In this document: positions 1 through 7,474 of the stretch, in pieces
Position numbering within the stretch: the stretch's first letter is position 1
Layout: every line of letters starts with the position of its first letter
Source of the DNA: JALORV01 sp963703945
GTDB lineage: Bacteria > Pseudomonadota > Gammaproteobacteria > Burkholderiales > Burkholderiaceae_F
Assembly (NCBI GenBank): GCA_963703945.1
Contig: CAVPGM010000011.1
Coordinates: 1-64,000, forward strand
Reading direction: 5' to 3'
Length of the DNA stretch: 64,000 nt
Notes under the pieces: generated by a model
Database searches by the model: none
What the model was told of the DNA's origin: nothing
The model's input: only the letters and a program-made list of their open reading frames with translations
Made by a program: the position numbers and the translations under genes

Positions 1-35
1 CAGATACCGCGGCTGCGCGACGCTGCTTGCATCAT
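1..35 (-). CDS. Possible partial gene start downstream of cydB
   Basis: An open frame starts with two adjacent ATG codons (at 35 and 32) 15 bases after the cydB stop and runs off the window edge. It reads MMQAASRSRG and onward. Operons for this short bd oxidase type often carry a very small membrane protein gene (DUF2474 or CydX-like) right after cydB, so a small subunit is possible. The visible 11 codons are not enough to identify it, and no clear ribosome binding site precedes the ATG. Confidence 0.2.
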   Translation of the reverse strand, partial: MMQAASRSRGI

Positions 36-50
36 CTCGGTGAGGTCAAC

Positions 51-1064
51 TTAGGTCCCGCCACCGGTCGCTCGGCTGTAGCCCTTGCGAACCTTGCCGC
101 GAAAGACCCAGTAGACACCGATCGTATAGACGGCAATGACAGGCAGGACCACCACGCCGCCGTAGAACAGGAATCGCAATGAGGCGTCCGGCGCCGCCGC
201 GTCCGCGACGGTGATGGAATACGGAATCATGTACGGCCACAACATCACCCCCAGGCTCAGGAAGGCGGCGACGAAGAAGAGCGCGGTCATCGCAAACGGC
301 CAGCCATCGCGCTTCTGCCGCGCCCCGAAGAAGATCCCCACCAGCGCGAGCACGCCGATCGCGGGGAACACGAAACCCCAGGGTCTTGCCTGGAGATTGC
401 TTCGCGCGACGGCGCTGTAGTCGAGCGTGACCGCGAACGCCACGAACAGCACGACCAGAATGCCGAGGGCGAGCCACCGGATGCGGGCGTAGGCCCAGTC
501 GCGCAGCGCGCCGTCGCTCTTGAGCACGAGCCAGCCCGCCCCGAGCAGCGCATACCCGAGCACGAGTCCGATCCCGGTGAGAATTGCAAACGGATGAAGC
601 CAGCCGAACGGACTGCCGGAGTACTGGCCGTTCGCGATTGGAATGCCCCGGATCATCGCGCCGACCGCCGCGCCCTGGACGAACGCGACCACCGTCGAGC
701 CGAGGAAGAAGCCCCAGTCCCAGACCCAGCGCATGCGCGTGCTCCGAAACCGGAACTCGAACGCGACGCCGCGGAAGATCAAGCCCAAAAGGAGCAGCAG
801 GACCGGGAGGTAGAACGCGCCGAGGAACACCGCATAAACGTCGGGGAACGCCGCGAACAGCCCGGCGCCGATCACCACCAGCCAGGTCTCGTTGCCGTCC
901 CAGAACGGGGCGATCGTGCCCATCATCCCGGCCCGGTGCGCCTCCTCACGGGTCGTGCCGAACAGCACCCCGACACCGAGATCGAGGCCGTCCAGCACGA
1001 CGTAGAGAAGGATCGCGCAGGCGATCACGCCGGCCCAGAACAACGCAAGATTGCTCGGTTCCAT
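51..1064 (-). CDS. cydB: Cytochrome bd ubiquinol oxidase subunit II
   Basis: Subunit II of the bd-type quinol oxidase, an inner-membrane partner of CydA that helps reduce oxygen to water with electrons from ubiquinol. The protein is 337 residues and almost entirely hydrophobic. It opens with the family-typical N-terminus (MEPSNLALFWAG, then VVLDGLDLGVG and FWDGNETWLV). I start it at the ATG at 1064, five bases after the cydA stop. The frame stays open upstream, but that extension lies inside cydA. At 337 residues it is shorter than the E. coli protein (about 379) and fits the cyanide-insensitive (CioB) type, in line with the short CydA beside it. It is the last clear gene of the sulfatase-quinoprotein-cydAB unit. 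Confidence 0.95.
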   Translation of the reverse strand: MEPSNLALFWAGVIACAILLYVVLDGLDLGVGVLFGTTREEAHRAGMMGTIAPFWDGNETWLVVIGAGLFAAFPDVYAVFLGAFYLPVLLLLLGLIFRGVAFEFRFRSTRMRWVWDWGFFLGSTVVAFVQGAAVGAMIRGIPIANGQYSGSPFGWLHPFAILTGIGLVLGYALLGAGWLVLKSDGALRDWAYARIRWLALGILVVLFVAFAVTLDYSAVARSNLQARPWGFVFPAIGVLALVGIFFGARQKRDGWPFAMTALFFVAAFLSLGVMLWPYMIPYSITVADAAAPDASLRFLFYGGVVVLPVIAVYTIGVYWVFRGKVRKGYSRATGGGT

Positions 1065-1069
1065 GGCGT

Positions 1070-2479
1070 CTACCCTCCGGTCCGGAGCTCGCTGCCGGTC
1101 GCCGTCTCGACACTGTCGGCGAACGCCATCGGCCGCCTGCCGGTGGCGCCAGGGATGGCTTTCGCGACGTCGGTCGGTCCTTCGTGCAGCAACTTGTAGA
1201 TGTAGTACAGGCCGAACGAATAGACCACGGCGTAGACGAGAACGTAGCAGGCGAGCGAGAACAGCACGTCGCCCGTCGTGAGCGACGGCGTGACCGCATC
1301 CCTGGTGCGCAGCAGCCCGTACACGACCCACGGCTGACGCCCGACCTCGGCAGTGAACCAGCCGCAGAGGACTGCGATGAAGCCGGTCGGAAACGCGAAG
1401 AACGTTCCCCACAAAAACCAGCGCGTCGTCTCGAGCCGGCCGCGCCAGCGAAGGAAGTTACCGAACCACGAGACCGCGAGCATGATCAGTCCCATCCCCA
1501 CCATAAAGCGAAAACCGAAGAACGGGATCAGCACCGGCGGGCGATCTTCTTTCGGGAACGCCTCCAGCCCGATCTCTTTCGCGGTCCAGTTGCCCGAGGC
1601 GATCATGCTGCCGAGTTTCGGGATTTCGATCGCGAAGAGATTGCTTTCGCTCTTCTCGTCGGGAAGCGCCATCAGTACTTCGCTGGCCGGCTGCTGTGTC
1701 TTCCAGCGCGCTTCGATCGCCGCGAACTTCGCCGGCTGATGCTTGAGGACGTACAGACCCGTCAAGTGGCCGAAGAAAAGCTGGATCGGAATCACCGCCG
1801 CGACGAAGCCAAGCCCCCAGTGCAGCATCACGCGCGCCTCGGCGCGATGGATGTTGCGCAACACATACCAGGCGCCGGTGGCTGCCACGCACATGCCGGT
1901 TGTCAAGAACGCGGCGAGCAGCATGTGCGGCCAGCGCACCATCATGATCGGGCCGGTGGTGATCGCCCACCAATCGGCGGGAATGATCTTGCCGTCGACG
2001 ATCGTGTGGCCGAGCGGCACCTGCATCCAGCTGTTGTTGGCGAGGATCCAGAACGACGAGAACATCGTCCCGAGCGAGACCATGCAGCAGGCGAAGAAAT
2101 AGAAGCGCGGCGATACGCGGTCGCGCCCGAGCAGCATCACGCCAAAGAACGTCGCCTCCAGCATGAAGGCCGTGAAGGCTTCGTAACCGAGCAGCGGACC
2201 TTGGATCGCGCCGGACTTCTGCGCCAGCACGCCCCAGTTAGTGCCGAACTGGAACGCCATCACGACACCCGTCACCACCCCCATGCCGAACGAGACCGCG
2301 AACACCTTGAGCCAGAAATCGAACACGCGCCGGTAGAGCGAGCTTCCCGTTGCGAGCCGCGCGCCCTCGATCGTCGCCAGCCACGCCGCCAACCCGATCG
2401 TGAACGACGGGAAGATGATGTGGAAGCTGATCAGGAACGCGAACTGGAGACGCGAGAGGAAGACGGGATCGAAGTCCAT
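1070..2479 (-). CDS. cydA: Cytochrome bd ubiquinol oxidase subunit I, short Q-loop type
   Basis: Subunit I carries the quinol site and the b558, b595 and d hemes of the bd oxidase. The 469-residue protein keeps the residues known from E. coli CydA: His20 (heme b595/d side), His185 and Met326 (heme b558 ligands), Glu100 and Glu108 (proton path), Lys251 and Glu256 of the Q-loop, and Trp374 and Glu378 in the GWFTAEVGRQPW stretch. E. coli CydA is about 522 residues. The shortfall lies in the Q-loop, which places this enzyme with the CIO/short-loop group, often poorly sensitive to cyanide. The gene follows the quinoprotein gene after 16 bases and precedes cydB by five, so the three are probably co-transcribed. 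No cydCD assembly genes are in view. Confidence 0.96.
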   Translation of the reverse strand: MDFDPVFLSRLQFAFLISFHIIFPSFTIGLAAWLATIEGARLATGSSLYRRVFDFWLKVFAVSFGMGVVTGVVMAFQFGTNWGVLAQKSGAIQGPLLGYEAFTAFMLEATFFGVMLLGRDRVSPRFYFFACCMVSLGTMFSSFWILANNSWMQVPLGHTIVDGKIIPADWWAITTGPIMMVRWPHMLLAAFLTTGMCVAATGAWYVLRNIHRAEARVMLHWGLGFVAAVIPIQLFFGHLTGLYVLKHQPAKFAAIEARWKTQQPASEVLMALPDEKSESNLFAIEIPKLGSMIASGNWTAKEIGLEAFPKEDRPPVLIPFFGFRFMVGMGLIMLAVSWFGNFLRWRGRLETTRWFLWGTFFAFPTGFIAVLCGWFTAEVGRQPWVVYGLLRTRDAVTPSLTTGDVLFSLACYVLVYAVVYSFGLYYIYKLLHEGPTDVAKAIPGATGRRPMAFADSVETATGSELRTGG

Positions 2480-2495
2480 GGTTCGAAGTCCTCTC

Positions 2496-4304
2496 TCACT
2501 TCTTCGCGGCGGCGCTGTCGAGCCCCAGGATGACGACCCTTGCGTGCCTCGGCTTCGTTGGCCACGCGACCATCGTGAAGTTGTCAGCTACGGCGACTTT
2601 CTGCACGCCGTCCACGGTGTACGTGATCACGCCGCCTCCGATCGCGCCACCGGTTCCGAGCGGCCCTCCCCAGAGTTTCTGGCCGGTGGATGAATCCAGC
2701 GCGTAGAAGTTGCCGCCGAGATCAGCGACGAACACGATTCCGCCCGCCGTCGGCGTGATGCCGGCGACGATGGGATAGTTGGACTTGGCGCGCCATTTCC
2801 AGACCCCCGTGTCGGCATCGCTGGCATAGATCCATCCGGCCCAGTGTCCGTCGGTGGGGTCTTCCTTTCCGAACATGTTGATCGGATTCCACGTCGCCAT
2901 TCCGGTCCATGGCTGCCCGACGGCCACCGACCGCATTCTCTCGTCAGTCTTGATCGTCACGGTATCGCACCAGTCGACGGTACCGGTGATGATGAGATTC
3001 CTGGTCGGATCGAAGCCCGGGGTGTTCCATTCAGTGCCACCCACCGGACCCGGACAGAAATGAACGTTCTGGCCGACCGCGAACGTGCCCTCGGCATTCT
3101 CGATCGTGGTCACCGGCACGCGGTAGAGCAGGTTGTTGGTGGCGAGATCGTAGCCATAGAGGTGGCCATCTTTCGGTGCGACCGCCATCAGCTGCTTGCC
3201 GCCCAAGGTTTGAAGCAGGATGGGCGGGCCGGACACGTCCCAGTCATGCCAGTCCTTTTTCACGACCTTGAAGTTGTTCTTGAAGTCGCCCGTCTTGGCG
3301 TCCAGTACTACGACCGAGTCGGTGAAGAGATTCTCGCCTTCGCGTGCCCCCGAGGCGAAGTCGGGCGCCGGATTTCCTCCCGGGACGTACAGCAAACCGT
3401 TCTTGATATCGAGGGTGTACGAGGTCCAGGTCCCGCCGCCGCTGATGGGTATGCCCGGCGCGTTGTTCCAGGTCGATGTGTCGAGCGGCGATTTGCCCAC
3501 CGGGCCTCGGACGGCGTCGCCTTCGACTTTGGGGACGAGAAAGAACTGCCAGACGATCTTGCCGGTCTTTCCCTCGAGCGCGTATACCTTGCCCTTGCCG
3601 CCCTTGTAGTCTCCGCCGGCATTGCCGACGTAGACGAGGCCGTCCGAGGCAATCGGCGCCGACGGCACCGACTCGCCGCGTTTCGGGTCGCAGATCGTCG
3701 TCTCCCACACTTGTTTACCCGTCTTGAAATCGAAAGCCAGCACCCGACAGTCCTGTGTGCCGCGAAACAGCAGGCCGTCCATGTGGGCGGCGCCGCGGTT
3801 GGCTGGCAACAGCCCGCCGGGATAGTCCAGGCGGGTGCGCCAGTTCTGGGCGCACGTCGCCGGGTTGATCGAGAAGATCTCGAACTCGCTGGTGCCAATC
3901 AGAGCGTTGTTCACCATGATCAGACCGGATTCAAAGGCCGTGAACACACCGAGGTCGTAGGTACACAGGACCTTCAGGTTCCCGACATTCTTCGCATTGA
4001 TCTGGTCGAGCGGCGAGAACCGCTGCGAGACCGGCGTCCTGTTGTAGCTGGGCCAGTCGCCGACTGCAGCATTCGGCCATGCCGTGTCGGCGAGCGGCGG
4101 GGAGGGCACCGCGGCTATAGGTGCCTTGTAGGCCGGATTCGTCTCGATGGTCAGCGTGCCGGCCGGCGCAGCCAGCGACTTGAGGAAGTTGAGCCCCATG
4201 CCGCCGTAGGTCGTCATGGCCACGGGAAACGTGACGTAGAGCACTCCCCCGATCACTGCGCCCGCTACAACCAGCACGCCGACGATGCTGAAGAATTTCT
4301 TCAT
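2496..4304 (-). CDS. Membrane-anchored PQQ-type quinoprotein dehydrogenase-like beta-propeller protein
   Basis: A 602-residue protein with one N-terminal membrane segment (about residues 4-26) and a large periplasmic beta-propeller of the quinoprotein alcohol dehydrogenase family. Family landmarks include DWPSYNRTPVSQRFSPL (83-99), NRG at 169-171, GGNPAPDF (309-316), WDVSG (355-359) and repeated tryptophan-docking segments such as ALEGKTGKIVW. Asp356 aligns with the catalytic aspartate of methanol dehydrogenase. The residue two further on is Ser358, not the Asp that marks lanthanide-type enzymes. The Ca-ligand Glu seems to be Asp232, and the usual vicinal Cys-Cys is absent, so real PQQ use is likely but unproven. 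The substrate is unknown. The start has a strong AAGGAGG site. The gene sits 51 bases after the sulfatase gene and 16 before cydA. Confidence 0.85.
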   Translation of the reverse strand: MKKFFSIVGVLVVAGAVIGGVLYVTFPVAMTTYGGMGLNFLKSLAAPAGTLTIETNPAYKAPIAAVPSPPLADTAWPNAAVGDWPSYNRTPVSQRFSPLDQINAKNVGNLKVLCTYDLGVFTAFESGLIMVNNALIGTSEFEIFSINPATCAQNWRTRLDYPGGLLPANRGAAHMDGLLFRGTQDCRVLAFDFKTGKQVWETTICDPKRGESVPSAPIASDGLVYVGNAGGDYKGGKGKVYALEGKTGKIVWQFFLVPKVEGDAVRGPVGKSPLDTSTWNNAPGIPISGGGTWTSYTLDIKNGLLYVPGGNPAPDFASGAREGENLFTDSVVVLDAKTGDFKNNFKVVKKDWHDWDVSGPPILLQTLGGKQLMAVAPKDGHLYGYDLATNNLLYRVPVTTIENAEGTFAVGQNVHFCPGPVGGTEWNTPGFDPTRNLIITGTVDWCDTVTIKTDERMRSVAVGQPWTGMATWNPINMFGKEDPTDGHWAGWIYASDADTGVWKWRAKSNYPIVAGITPTAGGIVFVADLGGNFYALDSSTGQKLWGGPLGTGGAIGGGVITYTVDGVQKVAVADNFTMVAWPTKPRHARVVILGLDSAAAKK

Positions 4305-4355
4305 GGTTCTACCGCCTCCTTCCCGTCATGTGCGACCGCCCGCCGGGTCCGACAC

Positions 4356-5900
4356 TCAGTTGGTTGGCGGTTCCAGCGCTCTCAACACGTTGTCGAGCGA
4401 AAAGCTGCCCGGCTTCTGACTCGGCGGAAACTCCTTGAACGTTGCCAGGAACTGACCGACGTACTGCTGCGCGGGAACGAGCAGGAAGACGTGCTCGACC
4501 CACCAGCGGTTCCAGTCCATCGCCTCTACATCTCCGATCTCGAACGGGTCGGACCGCAGGTTGAAGATCTTCGGTGCGCGCAGCGTCGTGAATGGCTCGC
4601 GCCAGACGGAGGCGCCGTGCGCCTTCTGCTCGGCGAAAACGATCTTCCACTGGTCGTAGCGCAGGCCGACAAGGCTGCCGTCGTCGTTCCAGTAGAAGAA
4701 CTCGTGGCGCGGACTGGGGCTCTTGCCGGCGAGCGCATCGGTGATGTTGTAACCATCGAGGTGAACCTTGAAGGTCTTGTCGCCGACCTTCATGCCCTTC
4801 AGCAACTGCTCCTTGACGTCCGGCACGCCGGCGGCGGCCATGATCGTCGGCAGCATGTCCTCGTGCGCGAAGACGTCGTTGAGCACGGTGCCGGGCTTGA
4901 TGACGCCGGGCCACCGGATGAATGTCGGCACGCGATAGCCGCCTTCCCAGTTGGTGTTCTTCTCGCCACGAAACGGTGAGGTGCCACCATCGGGCCACGT
5001 AAATTTCTCGGCGCCGTTGTCGGTCGAGTACATGACGATGGTGTTCTGGTCGAGACCCATTTCCTTCAATGCGTCGAGCAGCTGGCCGACGTGCGCATCG
5101 TGTTCGAGCATGCCGTCCGGATAGATGCCGAGACCTGACTTGCCGCGAGACGCTTCCTTGAGGCGCGTCCAGATGTGCATGCGGGTCGAGTTCCACCAGA
5201 GGAAAAATGGCTTACCGGCCTTCTTCGCGTCGGCCATGAAACGGATCGTTTCCTTGGTGACCTCGTCGTCGATGGTTTCCATCCGCTTCTTGTTGAGCGG
5301 TCCGGTGCTCTCGATCTTCTGCGTGCCGTCCGGATTGGCCCAGGTGTGGATCACGCCGCGTGTGCCGTATTTCTTGCGCAGGTCGTCGCGCTTGAAGTAA
5401 TCCTCGTGCTCGGGCTCGTCTTCGGCGTTCAGGTGGTACAGCGAACCCATGAACTCATGGAAGCCGTGCGCGGTCGGCAGGTGCGCGTCGAGGTCACCCA
5501 GGTGGTTCTTGCCGAATTGCCCGGTCATGTAGCCCTGGGCCTTGAGCAGATCGGCAATCGTGACGTCGCGCGCCTGCAACCCTTCCTTGGCGCCGGGCAG
5601 GCCAACCTTCAGTAAGCCCGTGCGAAACGGCGTCTGGCCGGTGATGAATGCAGCGCGTCCGGCGGTACAGCTCTGCTGGCCGTACCAGTCGGTGAAGAGC
5701 GCGCCTTCCCTAGCGATGCGATCGATGTTGGGCGTCTTGTAGCCCATCATTCCGAGGTTGTAGGCGCTGACGTTCCAGTAGCCGATGTCGTCGCCCCAGA
5801 TGATCAGGACGTTCGGCTTCTGTTGAGCCTGGACCTGCGAGAGTCCCGATAGCAGCGCGATGCTCAACAGCGTGAGCACCTTGGTCAACATGCCTTTCAT
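4356..5900 (-). CDS. Periplasmic sulfatase (arylsulfatase family)
   Basis: A 514-residue sulfatase of the alkaline phosphatase superfamily that would hydrolyse a sulfate ester in the periplasm. A Sec signal peptide ends near residue 25 (QVQA before QQKPN). Active-site residues are visible: Asp37 and Asp38 (metal), Cys78 and Arg82 in SCTAGR, which is a C-x-A-x-R version of the formylglycine signature, Lys131 and His133 (GKNHLG), His242, Asp294 and Asn295 (TDNGA) and Lys314. Cys78 must be converted to formylglycine; no maturase gene is in the window. A good ribosome binding site (AGAAGGGA) precedes the ATG at 5900. It is the first gene of an operon-like run into the quinoprotein and cydAB. The exact substrate cannot be read from the sequence. 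Confidence 0.92.
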   Translation of the reverse strand: MKGMLTKVLTLLSIALLSGLSQVQAQQKPNVLIIWGDDIGYWNVSAYNLGMMGYKTPNIDRIAREGALFTDWYGQQSCTAGRAAFITGQTPFRTGLLKVGLPGAKEGLQARDVTIADLLKAQGYMTGQFGKNHLGDLDAHLPTAHGFHEFMGSLYHLNAEDEPEHEDYFKRDDLRKKYGTRGVIHTWANPDGTQKIESTGPLNKKRMETIDDEVTKETIRFMADAKKAGKPFFLWWNSTRMHIWTRLKEASRGKSGLGIYPDGMLEHDAHVGQLLDALKEMGLDQNTIVMYSTDNGAEKFTWPDGGTSPFRGEKNTNWEGGYRVPTFIRWPGVIKPGTVLNDVFAHEDMLPTIMAAAGVPDVKEQLLKGMKVGDKTFKVHLDGYNITDALAGKSPSPRHEFFYWNDDGSLVGLRYDQWKIVFAEQKAHGASVWREPFTTLRAPKIFNLRSDPFEIGDVEAMDWNRWWVEHVFLLVPAQQYVGQFLATFKEFPPSQKPGSFSLDNVLRALEPPTN

Positions 5901-6185
5901 GCAATCCCTTCTTGTTGTCTGACTACGGGTTATGAGCTGATCGCGGTTACTCGAACGCGAAAATCGCGCCTATCAGCACGACCGCGGCGAGAGACGCATG
6001 CAACGACCTCGAAAATTCATGGACTGACTCCTGACGTTGGACGGGTGCTGCTCACTTCTGCGCTGAGACTAGGCACGATTAGCCACAGCAAGCTCAAAGC
6101 GCTGCCGAGTTTCTAGTCGCAATGGTCAATCCGCGGAACTAGACCTTGGTTCAGTCTCTGCAACTAATGTGACATCACAGTTTCA
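5901..6185. other. Leader and promoter region of the sulfatase-quinoprotein-cydAB unit
   Basis: This 285-base stretch separates the first response regulator from the sulfatase gene and must hold the operon promoter. It contains no convincing gene. One dyad (6139-6154) resembles the dyad upstream of the first regulator and is listed separately. I found no clear sigma-70 or sigma-54 pair at good spacing. Confidence 0.5.
6139..6154. promoter_or_regulatory. Imperfect dyad, possible response-regulator operator of the sulfatase operon
   Basis: The 16 bases CTAGACCTTGGTTCAG form an imperfect inverted repeat about 240 bases upstream of the sulfatase start. Together with the six bases before it (GCGGAA), it matches 17 of 22 positions of the perfect dyad at 6609-6624. 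The shared site suggests one regulator acts on both units, most simply the FixJ-type regulator encoded at 6655-7358. This is inference from the sequence match. Confidence 0.4.
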
Positions 6186-6570
6186 TCATTCGGAAACAGG
6201 TCTGCGTTGCAGCGCCAGCTCGATCGCCTCGAGCAACTCCGCATTTGAAAACGGCTTTCGGAGCAGGCGGATGCCGCCTTCGGCGACCACTTTCTGGCTC
6301 AGCGAAACGTCGTCGCTGGCAGTGATGAAGACCACGGGAAGCTGAATGCCCATCGCGCGCAGGTGCGCCTGCACGTCGAAGCCGGTCATCGCCGGCATAT
6401 GAATATCGAGAAGCGCGCAGGCCGGACGGTGCGATCGCGAGCGAGGCAATGAACTCCTCGCCGGACGCAAAGGCCTGGACCTCGTAGTTCGCCAGGCGCA
6501 GCAGGCGCCCCAACGCGGTGCGCACAGACGCCTCGTCGTCGACCACGGCGATGGAAGGATGTGCCCCCAT
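6186..6570 (-). pseudogene. Stand-alone receiver-domain response regulator, frame broken once
   Basis: Two overlapping frames together give a CheY/FixJ-like receiver of about 127 residues with no output domain. The first frame holds the start and the acidic pocket (SIAVVDDEASVRTALGRLL). The second holds the phospho-acceptor (ALLDIHMPAMTGFD), the conserved Thr (VVFITASDD) and Lys (LRKPFSNAEL). The break is near 6435-6450 and is mended by removing one base, giving SLASHRPACALL. Every receiver residue needed for phosphorylation is present once mended, so the gene may be intact in the organism. It lies between the second regulator and the sulfatase operon, all on the same strand. Confidence 0.75.
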
Positions 6571-6608
6571 GACCGCGGGAAGCTACCGCCGCGGCGCGCG
6601 CGGCGGAA

Positions 6609-6624
6609 CTAACCTTTGGGTTAG
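6609..6624. promoter_or_regulatory. Perfect dyad upstream of the first response regulator
   Basis: CTAACC-TTTG-GGTTAG is a perfect inverted repeat with six-base arms, in the 84-base gap between the two regulator genes and about 40 bases upstream of the start at 6570. A related copy lies upstream of the sulfatase operon (6139-6154). It has the size of a binding site for a dimeric LuxR-type regulator and could mediate autoregulation. Confidence 0.45.
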
Positions 6625-6654
6625 AGGGGTCGGCGCGCCGACCGAAGGTGATGC

Positions 6655-7358
6655 CTACGGTCGCGGAGCTCTGCGTCCGGCGCCGGGCAAGGAGCCCGAG
6701 TTGTGTCTGACGGGTGCTTCGCCGTCGATTCCCAAGCGCGCCGCGATGTGCATCAGTTCTGCAACGGTCTTGGCCTGCATTCGCTCCATGATGCGCGAGC
6801 GGTGAAACTTGACGGTCTGCTCGACGATGCCGAGGTCGCCGGCGATTTGCTTGTTGAGCCGGCCCGCCACAATCGCGGCCAACACCTCGCGCTCGCGCGG
6901 CGTCAATGCTTCGAAACGGTGGTGAAGCTCGGAGTTTGCTGAGCGCGCAACGCGAGCATCCGCCTCCTGTTCCAGCGCGGCGCGCACAGCACGAAACAGC
7001 GCCTCCGATTCCACCGGCTTGGTCAAAAAATCCACGGCGCCGGCCTTGACGGCTCGCACCGACATCGGAATGTCACCGCGCGCCAGTCAGGAAGACGATC
7101 GGCAACGCTTGTCCCGATTCGGACTGGCGGCGCTGCAGTTCGAGGCCGTCGAGGCCCGGCAAGCTGACGTCCAGCACCAGACAACCGGGACGTTGCGGAT
7201 CCGGTCGCGCCAGGAACGATTCGGCGGATTCGTAGGTCTCTACGTTCCAACCGGCCTGCCGTAGCAGTCGCGCGAGCGCCGTCAGGACGCTCGGGTCGTC
7301 GTCCACGACGAAAACGGTCTGCGCTGAAAATTCCGGCAGGGTCATGGGGATCAGCATC
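6655..7358 (-). pseudogene. FixJ/NarL-type response regulator with LuxR HTH, frame broken once
   Basis: The N-terminal part is a receiver (TVFVVDDDPSVLTALARLLRQ, phospho-acceptor in LVLDVSLPGLDG, then PIVFLTG). The second frame continues the receiver (DFLTKPV) and adds a LuxR-type helix-turn-helix (LTPREREVLAAIVAGRLNKQIA, then VKFHRSRIMERM). The break near 7066-7082 is mended by dropping one base in a GCGCGCGG run, restoring the common FLTG.GDIPMSV stretch. LuxR/FixJ-type regulators are known to control quinoprotein alcohol dehydrogenase genes in other proteobacteria, so this is the likely regulator of the neighbouring operon. The start is ATG 7358 or ATG 7346. The sensor kinase gene is divergent, 116 bases away. 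Confidence 0.8.
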
Positions 7359-7474
7359 GTACGGCTGCCACCCCTCCGAGCATCGAATGGCTGCGCTGTC
7401 AGCATGGAAATGGCAGGGCGGACCCCCACGGGTATTCTCCTGCCGAGTGCCGACCTTCCGCTGAGGAGGACAGA

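Noticed and set aside
584..2533. A 649-residue open frame on the plus strand opposite cydA/cydB, and similar long frames at 2844-4979, 18107-20401 and 44767-46950.
   Set aside because: They are antisense to well-identified genes, are rich in Arg, Asp, His and Gln as expected for complement frames of GC-rich genes, and show no domain.
5964..6019. A short minus-strand frame reading a hydrophobic stretch (ASLAAVVLIGAIFAF) upstream of the sulfatase gene.
   Set aside because: The hydrophobic frame has only a TTG start and 19 codons, while the ATG at 6016-6018 reads another frame that stops after 15 codons. No ribosome binding site supports either.
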